Positions 8,239 through 18,400 of a DNA stretch of 49,308 nucleotides are shown here, piece by piece. Source of the stretch: CAZUVM01 sp964623885 (lineage in GTDB: Bacteria > Verrucomicrobiota > Verrucomicrobiia > Limisphaerales > UBA8199). Under the pieces are notes generated by a model. The model saw only the letters and a list, made by a program, of their open reading frames with translations, had not been told where the DNA came from and ran no database searches. The number at the start of each line of letters is the position of its first letter. Positions within the stretch are counted from its first letter, which is position 1. The position numbers were made by a program, and so were the translations under genes. The DNA lies in the NCBI GenBank assembly GCA_964623885.1, contig CAZUVM010000070.1:1-49308 (forward strand). The letters are read 5' to 3'.

Positions 8239-9663
8239 GTGAATCCAACGGCAGAATTACCGACCATGACGAGCCTGGGACCAGAGACCTTCTCCGGGCC
8301 GGACACTTTCTATCGAACGGCACTCGAGAGTCTTTCGGAAGGCGTGATGATCCTGGACGGTGATTGCCGGATCGTTTACGCCAATCGGCTCGTTTACGAA
8401 CTTACGGGATATTCGCCCCAAGAACTTCTGGGCCAAACGCCGCATCTACTTAAGGCCGATCCGGAGCAGTGCCCCGCTTCGAAGGCAGCCGCCGACGAGC
8501 CGCTTTCATTTGAGTTTGAGATGAAACGAAAGGATGGCCGCTTGCATTGGTTGCACGTGAAGTCGACGCCTTACCGCAACGATGGAGGTGAAATCGTCGG
8601 GCGCGTTGCCGCGTTCAGTTGCATAGCCCGCCAGAAGAACCTGGAGTTGGAAAACGAGTTTCTCCAGGACGAGGTTCGAGCCGGTTTCGGTAACATGCTC
8701 GGGCGCAGCCCGGCATTGCAGAAAGTACAGGCCCAAATTGCCACGGTTGCGCCGACGGAAGCAAACGTGTTGATCTCGGGCGAATCGGGCACGGGCAAAG
8801 AATTGATCGCACGGGCCATTCACGATCTGAGCGCGCATAAGGACCACCCGCTGGTTCGGGTGAATTGCGCTTCAATTCCCAAGGAACTGTTCGAGAGCGA
8901 GTTCTTCGGGCATGTCCGTGGGGCGTTCACCGGCGCGATAAAGGATCGGGTAGGGCGGTTTGAACTGGCGGATGGGGGCACACTGTTCCTGGATGAAATC
9001 GGTGAAATCCCTCTCGAATTGCAAAGCAAGCTCCTGCGCGTGCTTCAGGAAGGCCAATTCGAACGCGTCGGAGACGAGCGCACGCGCTCGGTGAAAGTTC
9101 GGCTGATCGCGGCTACGAATCGCGATCTGCTGGCGGAAGCACGGGCCGGCCGATTCCGGCTCGACCTTTATTACCGGCTGAGTGTCTTCCCGATCGAAGT
9201 GCCGCCGTTGCGCGAGCGTCTCGAGGACGTTGGTGAGCTCGCTCAGTATTTCGTGCAACAATCGACCCGACGGCTCGGTGTGCCTCGCTCGCGATTGACG
9301 AAAGCGGACGTCCAGGTGCTTAGAGCTTATGATTGGCCGGGTAATGTGCGCGAGTTGCAGAACTTGATCGAGCGTGCGGTGATTCTCGCTAGGGGCGGCA
9401 GCTTGCAATTCGATCTACCTGCTCGGTCCGATTCCAGCCGAGGTCCAGCGCGCGCGGCCGAAGCCCCGAGCGCAACTGAAATTGAGGTGCTTTCTTTAGA
9501 TGAACTGGAAGTCCGCGAGCGCGAGATCGTCGCCACGGCCCTACGGCGAACGAACTGGAAGATCTATGGCGTCGATGGAGCTGCGGCCATGCTAAGAGTA
9601 AAGCCGACCACGCTGGTTTCGAAGATGAAACGCTTGGGGCTGCAAAAGGAGATCGGCAAATAA
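8239..9663 (+). CDS. Sigma-54-dependent transcriptional activator (PAS-AAA+-Fis)
   Basis: Enhancer-binding protein that uses ATP hydrolysis to open sigma-54 promoters. The 474 residues hold a PAS sensor (about 22-130), an AAA+ domain (about 152-385) and a Fis-type helix-turn-helix at the end. Visible motifs are Walker A GESGTGKE (181-188), the sigma-54-contacting loop GAFTGA (228-233), Walker B GGTLFLDE (246-253) and the arginine-containing sensor region (AATNRDL). There is no receiver domain, so it is not a two-component regulator; the PAS domain probably senses a ligand or redox state directly. Start: GTG at 8239, with an in-frame ATG at 8266 as alternative. It is divergent from the SDR/efflux operon, which is its most likely target. 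Its 3' end meets the next gene tail to tail, four bases apart. Confidence 0.93.
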   Translation: MNPTAELPTMTSLGPETFSGPDTFYRTALESLSEGVMILDGDCRIVYANRLVYELTGYSPQELLGQTPHLLKADPEQCPASKAAADEPLSFEFEMKRKDGRLHWLHVKSTPYRNDGGEIVGRVAAFSCIARQKNLELENEFLQDEVRAGFGNMLGRSPALQKVQAQIATVAPTEANVLISGESGTGKELIARAIHDLSAHKDHPLVRVNCASIPKELFESEFFGHVRGAFTGAIKDRVGRFELADGGTLFLDEIGEIPLELQSKLLRVLQEGQFERVGDERTRSVKVRLIAATNRDLLAEARAGRFRLDLYYRLSVFPIEVPPLRERLEDVGELAQYFVQQSTRRLGVPRSRLTKADVQVLRAYDWPGNVRELQNLIERAVILARGGSLQFDLPARSDSSRGPARAAEAPSATEIEVLSLDELEVREREIVATALRRTNWKIYGVDGAAAMLRVKPTTLVSKMKRLGLQKEIGK

Positions 9664-9667
9664 CCGG

Positions 9668-12600
9668 TCATTGCAGGTGAAAATACACTCGGCTCGTGTG
9701 GTTAGTGGAGGGTGTAGTACTCGGGTCGACCAGGAAAAGCCGTGCTGCTTCCACTTTGCCCGTGTCGAGGATGCGCTGGCGCACATTACGCGCGCGTTCG
9801 GAAGCTAACTGCGTCAATTCATCGTCGCTGACAGGGATAGTGCTCAGAACCACTCGTTCGCGCTCATTCGCAGCAACGGTGGGTTGGGGTTCCGGCCGGT
9901 TCAGCAAAGCGGTGGCCCCTTTCTCTCCCGCCGTGCCAGGGACAATTTCGGTTTTACGCTGAGGCGCAGTTCGGGACGCCGGGATGGTGGCACTTTGATT
10001 CGTGCTCAGTCCATGTCCGGAACTGATGGCGGCATTGTATGCCGCATCCAGAAACGCCGTGTACTCCTGTTCTGTTAGCATGATTTTTTCGGGCGATAGC
10101 CCTGACTGCTCGGATTTGCGCAAAGCGGCCCATTTTTGCTCGCGGAACATGCGTTCCAGTTTGAGCTTGCGCAGTCCGTCGGCGTCGGCCGCCGGGTCGA
10201 AGCTGCCTTCGATTTGCAGTTCGAGGCCAGGCCGCTCATAGAGCCCATTCACCAGGCTGTCGAGTTTTGGCAAATTGGCGGCCTGCAACTCCGAGCTGCC
10301 GGGAGCAAAATCCTGGTAACTGACTTCCTCTCCTTTGCCGCCGAACAAGGCGCCAAGCGCAGCAAAGGGGGAAGTGACGATCTTGGTCATGATGTTCATG
10401 AGGACATGGACGATCACTTTGCCAAAATGGAAATTGGGATCGTCGAGGTTTCCGTCGATCGGCAGTTCGATTTCGATTTTGCCACTACGATCCTTCAGCA
10501 AAGCGATGGCCAGCTTGACCGGCAGCTTTGTCGCATCCGGGCTCGGCACCTTTTCGCCAAGAGTGAACTGGTCCAGCACGACCACGTTCTTTGCTTTGAC
10601 GTGCCGCTCGGTAACTTCGTAATCGGCTTGCAGACCGAGTCGGCCGCGGTTTAGCCGATAGCCCAGAAACTTGCCCGAATAGGGGCTGGCCGGGCTCAAG
10701 TCGACCTCGTGAAAGGTCATGGTAATCTGGGTGGGAGCGTTCCGGTTGAGGGGATTAATCTTGCCGGTGATCTCAATCGGGCCCGTGCGGGCCGCCTTGG
10801 CGGTGAAGTGAAGGTCGGCGCGCTTGAGCTCCTCGGAAGAGACACCCGCGATCGTGCCGTTCAATTCCTGAATCGTGGTGGACACCGGCGGCTGCACCGA
10901 GCGGTCGTCGAACTGGACAAACCCATTCGTGATGGCAATCGTCTTGATGCTGACCTTGGGCAACGCGGCAAGACCAGCGGCATTGGTCGACGAAGAAAGC
11001 GCCTCGCGTAGAAGGCTGCCCAGTTTCTGGCGCATGCCGAGCTTTTTCTCCGGCGGATTAGGCTGGGCGGCAACTGCACCGGCACCTGCGGGCGCATTGG
11101 TCGATTCGGCGGTCGATGTTTTCAGGACGGCGAGAAAATTTAAGTTCTGGTTCGTATCCAGCGCCACGCGCACATTTGGGTCGAGCACGGCGATCTGCTT
11201 GATATCCACAGTGGGCGGTTGAAGCCGGGCATCTAATCCGGTGACCTCTACCGATTTCCACTTAAGCAATTCCTCTGATTGCGCGTCCACGGTGGCAAAA
11301 TCATCCATGCGCGCATCGCCGTTGAAGGTAACATCAGGCAGACCGTTCGTGGCCTGGCGCATTTGAACGGTGCCGTTGACTCCGAGCTTGCTGTCGATGA
11401 GGAAGAGGTTCACATAAGGTTCGAGATACGGATCGAGCGGGTGGAGTTCGAGATTGGTAACATCCAGCGTTATGTCGGCTGAAGGGGGCGAGATCTGAAC
11501 TGAGGCGGCAATCCGGGCGATTCCGTTGGTATTCCATCGGACGGAAAGCTGGCTCGTTTGATTCGAGCCGGCGACGTTGGAAAGGTGCCGGGCAGAAAGG
11601 GCAATTTCATCGACCCGGAGCTGCACCGGGCGCGGCGTCGCCTTATCTTCCCATTGCACCGAACAATTCGTCAGATCGACCTGATGGATCGTGCCGGTCC
11701 AAAGATTCGTGCTTTGGATGAGAGCGGCGAAGGCGTTGGTCACCGCTTGGAGCAGGAAAAGAACTCCGCCGGGGGCATTGGTTGCGCCGGGTGCAGGTTC
11801 CGCCAATTGCAAGAGATTGATGCTTTCATCCTGGTTTCGCCGGGCGAGTATGCGTCCACCATCTACGGCAATCTGGTTGATCTCGGTGGTGCGCGCAGCG
11901 GTATCCGCGGAAACGCCAGTAGCGGCGCATCTATCCAGTTCGACAAGGTTTTCAGTGCCGCCGCGCTCGGTCACCTTCAATGATCTGAGCGAGCCGGAGG
12001 CATTGCTGACGGCGGCAACATAATTGGACCCGGTTAGGGTAAACCGGTAGGCCGCGCCTCCATCCACTACGCCGTCCTTAATTTCAAAGCGCAAGAGATC
12101 CTGGAACAGGGGGGCGTACTTGGGGAGTGATAACCCTTGCAGCGAAATCTCGCCGCTTGATGAAAGCGGCTCGATCGTGAACTGCCCGCTCCATGAAAAC
12201 CGCTCGCCGCTGTCGGTGGTGCCTTCAAAGGAATACGGGTTTGGGCTGTTTGGATCCGTGCGCAGACCAGTGAGGATGATCTGGACCGGTCCGAGTTGGC
12301 GATGGAACGGCGTGCTGGGTGTGAGGTCGGCGAAGGAACCGCCCGCGCCGATGATCTGCAGCTTGTCAATTGCGAGATAAAGCGGCTTGGAAGGTTTTTT
12401 GGGAACGGGCGAAGGTTGGGAGAACTTCTTGGCAAGGTCCGAGAAGTTGAAAGAATAGTCTTTGTTGATTTGGATCCGGCAATACGGCTTTACCACCCAT
12501 ACGTCCTTGAAGACCCAATGTTTGCCAAAGAAGGAGACGAGTTGAAAGTTGGCGTAGGCTTCATCAAAGGAGAGAAACGGCTCGCCATCCTTGTCTTTGA

Positions 12601-12835
12601 CGAGCAACCCGCGGATGGTTCCAGAAAGGACGTAAGGATTGATCCGGACCTGGCGAATGGTGGTCTCGCGGTCGAGCTGTTTGGTGAGCTGCCGGGTGGC
12701 CAAGATTTTGACGATCCAAGGGAGGATCAGGAATCCGAAGATGGTATAGAAGAGCAGCGAACCGATGGTCCAAACGATGAGCTTGCGTTTGCGAGGGCTC
12801 AAAGAGTTCCAGAGGCTAAGCAGGCGCGATTTCAT
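9668..12835 (-). CDS. Large DUF748/AsmA-like envelope protein
   Basis: About 1055 residues with one N-terminal membrane anchor (around 20-42, after a basic SPRKRKL segment). The rest is a long periplasmic region of repeated beta-rich sections typical of DUF748 and other AsmA-like proteins, which are thought to form bridges for lipid movement between the two membranes. Sections include NPYVLSGTIRGLLVKDKDGE early, the DUF748-type PYSGKFLGYRLNRGRLGLQADYEV around the last third, and KIEIELPIDGNLDDPNFHFG before the C-terminal region. The final part (ASERARNVRQRILDTGKVEAARLFLV) resembles the C-terminal section of DUF748 proteins. The ATG at 12835 is preferred because the frame upstream of it offers only a TTG at 12877 and adds no signal. 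The gene is separated from the next by about 440 bases. Confidence 0.85.
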   Translation of the reverse strand: MKSRLLSLWNSLSPRKRKLIVWTIGSLLFYTIFGFLILPWIVKILATRQLTKQLDRETTIRQVRINPYVLSGTIRGLLVKDKDGEPFLSFDEAYANFQLVSFFGKHWVFKDVWVVKPYCRIQINKDYSFNFSDLAKKFSQPSPVPKKPSKPLYLAIDKLQIIGAGGSFADLTPSTPFHRQLGPVQIILTGLRTDPNSPNPYSFEGTTDSGERFSWSGQFTIEPLSSSGEISLQGLSLPKYAPLFQDLLRFEIKDGVVDGGAAYRFTLTGSNYVAAVSNASGSLRSLKVTERGGTENLVELDRCAATGVSADTAARTTEINQIAVDGGRILARRNQDESINLLQLAEPAPGATNAPGGVLFLLQAVTNAFAALIQSTNLWTGTIHQVDLTNCSVQWEDKATPRPVQLRVDEIALSARHLSNVAGSNQTSQLSVRWNTNGIARIAASVQISPPSADITLDVTNLELHPLDPYLEPYVNLFLIDSKLGVNGTVQMRQATNGLPDVTFNGDARMDDFATVDAQSEELLKWKSVEVTGLDARLQPPTVDIKQIAVLDPNVRVALDTNQNLNFLAVLKTSTAESTNAPAGAGAVAAQPNPPEKKLGMRQKLGSLLREALSSSTNAAGLAALPKVSIKTIAITNGFVQFDDRSVQPPVSTTIQELNGTIAGVSSEELKRADLHFTAKAARTGPIEITGKINPLNRNAPTQITMTFHEVDLSPASPYSGKFLGYRLNRGRLGLQADYEVTERHVKAKNVVVLDQFTLGEKVPSPDATKLPVKLAIALLKDRSGKIEIELPIDGNLDDPNFHFGKVIVHVLMNIMTKIVTSPFAALGALFGGKGEEVSYQDFAPGSSELQAANLPKLDSLVNGLYERPGLELQIEGSFDPAADADGLRKLKLERMFREQKWAALRKSEQSGLSPEKIMLTEQEYTAFLDAAYNAAISSGHGLSTNQSATIPASRTAPQRKTEIVPGTAGEKGATALLNRPEPQPTVAANERERVVLSTIPVSDDELTQLASERARNVRQRILDTGKVEAARLFLVDPSTTPSTNHTSRVYFHLQ

Positions 12836-13277
12836 GGAACGGTGATTCAGGTTAGGCGCATGACGCGTTAATATCAAGCTGCAGCCACGGGTTGGATTGG
12901 GGATTGACGTGGTGTCAGAGTGCTTTCGCCAGTTCCAACCTCAGGATTGTGGCCGCATTTCCGCAGAGCGATTCACCATGCAGTTCATTAGCCCCTTTCG
13001 ATGGTCCCTTTCAGACTCCTGGATGTGGCCGGCGTGACCTCTAAGCACACACGCGGCGCAAATCCCCGGCTTAGCCAGCGTGGCTTTCCACTCGACAAAA
13101 CTCCGAACCGTGATGATCGTCCGACGGAATGGCTCCCATCAAAAGATGCGGGTTCCTGCGCATTACAAAGGAAGATGGTTCCCTCGTATTGGTTCGAGAA
13201 GCTACGCGAGCTGATGGACAAGCCCAAGTTGGAAATCCCCGGGAAAGTTTGTCCGTCGGAACAAGGAAACCTATCCC
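12836..13277. other. Intergenic region between the divergent DUF748 and MFS genes
   Basis: About 440 bases with no coding frame that has a recognisable product or ribosome binding site. Open frames present on both strands have no domain content. Only an AAGGA about eleven bases before the MFS start (13262-13266) can be assigned. Promoters for both divergent genes presumably lie here, but no box is convincing by eye. Confidence 0.5.
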
Positions 13278-14540
13278 ATGAAAGTCGGCAGCAGCGTCAC
13301 CAGCGGATGGAAAGCCACCATCTCTGTGGCGATGTCCAACTACATCGATGCGGGCTCGATCATCGCTATCGCCACGAGCCTCGGCTTCTGGCAGTCGGCA
13401 TTTGGCCTTACTGACGCCGCCATCGGTATGCTGGCCGCGTTCAGCGCCAACGCTTTCGGCGCGGCGATTGGCGCCCTCTTGGGTGGACCGCTTTCCGACT
13501 GGTTCGGCCGAAAATTCATCTACACCTATGACCTTGTCCTCTACATGATCGGAGTACTGCTGGCGCTGTTCTCCGCTAATGTGGTTATGCTCTTCATCGC
13601 CTTTTTGCTCACCGGAATCGCGGTCGGCGCCGGCGTTCCCGCCTCGTGGACCTACATCGCCGAACAAGCGCCCACTGATTCGCGGGCCAAGCATGTGGGA
13701 ACCGCGCAGTTGGCCTGGTCCATCGGTCCGCTGATTGGGTTTGCGCTGGCGGCCTTGCTCGCTCCGCTGGGATTACTCGGCAGCCGGATCATCTTTGCGC
13801 ATCTGTTCGTCGTGGCCTTCATCGTCTGGTGGATCCGCCAGGGACTGCCGGAATCGGCGATCTGGAAAGAGTCCAGGAGCGGCCGTGCGCCGACGCCCGC
13901 CGGCAGCGGTATGGTAGCGCTGCTCTCGCGGGAGGCCAACATCACCGCGCTGCTGTTCCTGTTCGGCGTTTACGGGTTTTGGAATCTGGTGGCGGGCCAG
14001 GCGGGTATTTTTATGCCCCGCGTTTATGATGCCACCGGGCTGCACGAACCGGTGAAGCAGTATCTGCTGCAGGTGCTCTTGTGGGGTTGCACGGTCGCCG
14101 CGACCTACTTTGGTTTTATGCTCTTTGCGGATCGGATGTCGCGGCGCGTGCTTTACGGCGGCGGTGCCGTGCTCGGAATTGGCGGATGGATCGCGCTGGT
14201 ATTTGCGCCGCCCGGGTGGATTTCGTTGCTGGCTTTTGCCATTGCCTGGGGAGCTTCGGCGGGCATCGGCGCACAGGCATTTTACGGGCTCTGGACCGCG
14301 GAACTGTTCCCGACGCCGTATCGCGCCAGCGCTCAAGGTGTGCTGTTCTTTGCCGCCCGCATCGCCGTGGGCTTGCTCAGTTCGGCCTTCCCGATTCTGC
14401 TGACCAAAAGGGGAATCGGTTTCGTCGGGACGCTGCTGATCGGTTTCCTTAGCCTGGCGGCAGTGATCGGCGCAGTCTGGGCGCCCGAGACCCGTGGAAA
14501 GACGCTTCAGCAGATCGAGGCCGAAAGGTACGGCTCGTGA
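13278..14540 (+). CDS. MFS transporter, sugar-porter-like
   Basis: Inner-membrane secondary transporter of 420 residues with about twelve hydrophobic segments. It has the MFS loop 2-3 signature in the form GGPLSDWFGRKF, a second-half equivalent (FADRMSRRVLYGG), and the sugar-porter C-terminal tail WAPETRGKTLQQIEAE. The last motif points to the sugar/inositol porter branch, but the substrate is not determinable. Translation probably starts at the ATG at 13278, behind AAGGA. It is a single transcription unit. A decayed copy of the 3' end of a related gene lies at 25774-25905, eleven kilobases away. Confidence 0.9.
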   Translation: MKVGSSVTSGWKATISVAMSNYIDAGSIIAIATSLGFWQSAFGLTDAAIGMLAAFSANAFGAAIGALLGGPLSDWFGRKFIYTYDLVLYMIGVLLALFSANVVMLFIAFLLTGIAVGAGVPASWTYIAEQAPTDSRAKHVGTAQLAWSIGPLIGFALAALLAPLGLLGSRIIFAHLFVVAFIVWWIRQGLPESAIWKESRSGRAPTPAGSGMVALLSREANITALLFLFGVYGFWNLVAGQAGIFMPRVYDATGLHEPVKQYLLQVLLWGCTVAATYFGFMLFADRMSRRVLYGGGAVLGIGGWIALVFAPPGWISLLAFAIAWGASAGIGAQAFYGLWTAELFPTPYRASAQGVLFFAARIAVGLLSSAFPILLTKRGIGFVGTLLIGFLSLAAVIGAVWAPETRGKTLQQIEAERYGS

Positions 14541-14661
14541 CCGAGGAACGTTTTATTTCCCTGTCATCGCCGCCCGACTACATCTTGGGACCTCGGAAAG
14601 CGCCAACATCCGCCTTCCCCGCGATGACTGCTACCTAATGTGCTCACGCCGCCGCTGCACT

Positions 14662-15408
14662 TTACAGGGCCAAATCCCCAATTCGAATCGATTCGCATAA
14701 GGGATCGATGCGGATGGCACAGGTTGCCCAGGAAGTTTCCGGCGCAAACTGGCGCCAAAGCCAGGTGGCCACGGCGGAATTCCGCGCCCGGATAATTAGC
14801 GCGGTTTCCTTTTTCGCCAGTTGCGGATAGGTCAGTAAGCGTTGTTCCGAGTCTGCATCGTTGAGGCCCTCGAGTTCTGGTTCATCACCGGTTCGGTCTG
14901 CGTCGTGCCGGCGATTCTCCTCATCGAGGTCTGCAAACGTGGGCGGAGAAGGAGGGCTGAGAACACTTAGCAGGAAGAAATAGTTTTTGTCGGCCGACCA
15001 GTTGAGGCCTGAGCGAATATCTTCCGGCAAGGACCGTTGTAGCGAGTCGATACCCAGAGCACGAGTTTCCGGTTTAACAACCTGTTCACAATCGAGCCAA
15101 TAACCTTGTGTCTCGTCGTCCAGGCCGGTGGATTCCAATGTTTGCCGAAGTTCCTCGGCAATTTCCGACCACCTGATTGGCTGGTTGCCGGCTTCGGTTA
15201 GAAGTTGGTCCAGCACGGGAGCGCCGACCACCATTTCGATCTTTTTCGGCGGCAAATTCTCATCCGTTTCGGGACGAAGGAGGAACTCCCGGAACGTCTT
15301 TCGAGCGGTGTCTTCCTCGGCACCGTAGAGGATCAGCGTCGAGCAAAAGTCAGTGTAAGAGCCTTTATAGTACTGGCTAACAACCCCGCTGAATAAATAA
15401 GCGTTCAT
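14662..15408 (-). CDS. Hypothetical cytoplasmic protein
   Basis: A 248-residue protein with no signal peptide or membrane segment. It is acidic in the middle (DLDEENRRHDADRTGDEPELEGLNDAD), and its N-terminus MNAYLFSGVVSQYYKGSY looks like a globular domain start. No family is recognised. The ATG at 15408 lies ten bases after the stop of the large Ig/RCC1 gene, so the two are probably transcribed together. The acidic linker at about residues 150-190 separates an N-terminal alpha-rich part from a C-terminal part (LIIRARNSAVATWLWRQFAP). It could be an accessory to export or maturation of its upstream neighbour, but nothing in the sequence proves that. Confidence 0.65.
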   Translation of the reverse strand: MNAYLFSGVVSQYYKGSYTDFCSTLILYGAEEDTARKTFREFLLRPETDENLPPKKIEMVVGAPVLDQLLTEAGNQPIRWSEIAEELRQTLESTGLDDETQGYWLDCEQVVKPETRALGIDSLQRSLPEDIRSGLNWSADKNYFFLLSVLSPPSPPTFADLDEENRRHDADRTGDEPELEGLNDADSEQRLLTYPQLAKKETALIIRARNSAVATWLWRQFAPETSWATCAIRIDPLCESIRIGDLAL

Positions 15409-15418
15409 GCGGGGGGGC

Positions 15419-18400
15419 TCACCACCGTTGGACGCGGTAGAAGCGTTGCGAATTGGTCGCGGCCGGATCGGTCAAGGGCAACGAGTTCCCGTTACCAGGT
15501 ACGAGCGGCAGCAACACCCAATTCGGATCAGCAAGGTTGTCCTTGTATTCCAGCGAATAAACACGTCCGCTTTGGGTCGGCACGGTCAGGTTAAAAGAAC
15601 CAACCCCCATCACTGGCTGAGTCAGGTAAGCCTGCGTGGACGGCGGTCCGCTGCCCAGCATGGCCATGCTGAAATATCCGCCGGCAGCTATGGCAACTAC
15701 GTTAGACAACCCGGAAGGAACGTTGGTCTGACCGAGATTATTGTATCCCCAGGCTACAACGGAGCCGTCGCCGCGCAATGCGACGATGTGCTCGAAACCG
15801 GCGGCAATCGCCACGACGTTGGTCGCGGTTACTGGAGGGTTGGTAACACCAGCAGTGTTCAAACCCCAGACGACCACGGTGCCGTCGCTCTTGAGCGCCA
15901 CGGGATTATAATAGCCGGCGGCAATCGCCACCACGTTGCTCAAACTGCCAGGCACATTGGTCTGGCCGTAAATGTTGCTTCCCCAGGCAAGAACCGTTCC
16001 ATCGGCGCGCAACGCGAGCGCAAAGGAGCCGCCTTGGGCGATCGCAACGACATTGCTCAGGCCGGGAGGCGCGTTGTTTGCGATACCGGCAGGGTTTCCG
16101 CCAAAAACGCTACCATTGGTTCGCAGGCCCAGCAGGCTGCCGTTATACACCGAAATGGCAGCCAGGTTCGTGAACCCCGGCACCGGGCTCGCGCCATAGT
16201 AGGAAAGCGCCACGGCGGTTCTGTCAGCCCTCAACCCGTAACCAGCGCCGGCGATCGCGATGATGTTCGTAACGCCATTGGTTTGTGTCCCCAAGAGATT
16301 GGCGGGCCAGGTTACGATGGTCCCATTGTTGCGCAACGCCAGACAATCATAGCCAAATTGGCCTTCGGCTCCGCCGGAGATGCCAATTATGTTGGTGAGC
16401 CCGGCCGTCAGGTTGGTTTCGCGGAGGTTGCCGCCCCAAACGGCGACTTGCGAGAGCAACAATGCCGCGTTGCTGCTCACGACACTGCCATAGGCGTTAC
16501 TGACGACAACCGAATAAGTTCCGAATTGCGAGGACTGAAGATTGGTCAGCGTCAAAATATTGGTTCCGCCAGCCGCGTCTACTCCGTTGCATCGCCAGTC
16601 GAAACTGAACGGCGCCACGCCGGAAACATTCACTTTGAAATAGGCGCTTCCTCCGACCCAGGAGACGAAATTGGAAGGCTGCAGGGTGATGGCGAGCGGC
16701 GCCACATTAAGCGTCGCATTCGAACTGATGTTTATGCCGTAGGCATTGGTGACCACGACTGAATACAGACCGGCCTGGCTGACCTGCACATTCGTGAGAA
16801 CCAGCTGGATGTTGGTCCCTCCAGGAACATTCGTGCCGTTTTGGCGCCATTGATAAAAGAACGGCGGCTGGCCGGACACACCGACACCAATTGTTGCCGT
16901 TGCGCCGCCCAGAACGGTTTGAGCGGCGGGTTGCGGCTGGGTGAGCCCCAGCGGCATCACCGTGAGCAGGGCATTGGAACTCAGGACCTGGCCGTAACCA
17001 TTGGTGACGAGGACGGCGTAGGTACCGGCCTGGCTGACCAGGACATTGGTAAGGACCAGCGGATTATCAGTGGCGCCGGGCAAATTGGTGCCGTTCCACT
17101 GCCATTGATACGCAAGCGGTGACTGGCCGGTGGCTGTGACACTGAAAGTGACAGTGCTGCCGCCGTAAGCGAACTGATTTGGCGGCTGAGAGGAGATGAG
17201 CGGATTCAGCACTGTCACAAGGGCGGCGGGGCTGGTGGCGGTGCCGGCCAGGTTCGAGACGACGACCGTGTAGTTACCCAAATCAGCCGGCTGGAAATTC
17301 GTGATGATCAGATTAGACGAGGAGGAGTTGGCAATGTGGGGACCGTCCTTGAGCGGCATGCCATTGAAATACCATTGGTAACTTAACGGCGCGGTGCCGG
17401 CGACAGTGAGGCTGAAGAAGGCATTTGAACCGAATGCCACGGTGGTTGCAGGCGGCGCGACGATGACCGGGGCGGTCCAGACGATGGCGGTGGAACTTGT
17501 GACCGAGCCAAAGCTGTTTGCGATCACGACCTGGTAATCGCCGCCTTGTGCAGTCTGAACCGGGGACAACAGGAGTTGGCGGTTGGTCTGATTCGCGAGC
17601 GGGCCGCCATTGAAGTACCACTGATAATTCAACGGATAAGAACCGACGGCTTGCGAAAGCAGGATCAGGTTTTGGTTGAGCTGGGAGACAGCTCCTATGG
17701 GGTGCTGGATGATTCTCGGGGCCATCTGCACTACCGGGTCCGGCACCAACACAACGTTATGGTAATAGCGAGCCGCAAGAGCGATGCAATTGGTCAGGAA
17801 CGCGGGTGCTGATCCTTCGATGCCGAAACTCACGGCGGTTCCATCAGCACGCAACGCGGTGCTTAATTCCTGGCCGGCCGCGATGGCCACAAGCTTCGTG
17901 GCATCCGCCGGGGGAACCGTGTTGCCGAAGATGGTGCTCAGCCCAAAGGCGAAGACAGTACCGTCCGCGCGGAGCGCAAGCGTGTGGCGATCGCCGCAGG
18001 CGACGGCAAAAATATTCGTCGCTTGCGGCGGAGGCGACCCCTGGCCGTAAGAGTTGTCACCCCAACTGATAATCGAACCGTCCTGGCGCACACCCAAGCA
18101 ACTGCCCCACGCGCCGGCGCCGATCGCGATCATGTTAGTAGCGTTGGCGGGCGGGGCCGAAGCGCCGCCCCAGGTGGTGATGGTTCCGTCCTGGCGCAGC
18201 ACGACACAACCGCCATAGCTTTGAAGGGCAGCGGCCACCACGTTTCGTGGCGTCATCCGGGACGGCTGAACCGCCGAACCCCCAGGTCGCGACTGTGCCA
18301 TCCTGGCGGATGGCGATGACTTGCTCGTCACCGGCCATGAGCGAGACGACGTTCGTGGCATCAGGTGGAATATCCAGCACGCCATATAGATCGTTTCCCC

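Noticed and set aside
13071..13694. Minus-strand open frame of 207 codons
   Set aside because: Overlaps the start of the MFS gene on the other strand and has no domain content; the MFS reading is clear.
15407..16762. Long plus-strand open frame of 451 codons antisense to the Ig/RCC1 gene
   Set aside because: It lies opposite repeated RCC1/Ig coding sequence, has no domain, and the minus strand has clear repeats; a shadow caused by high GC and repetition.
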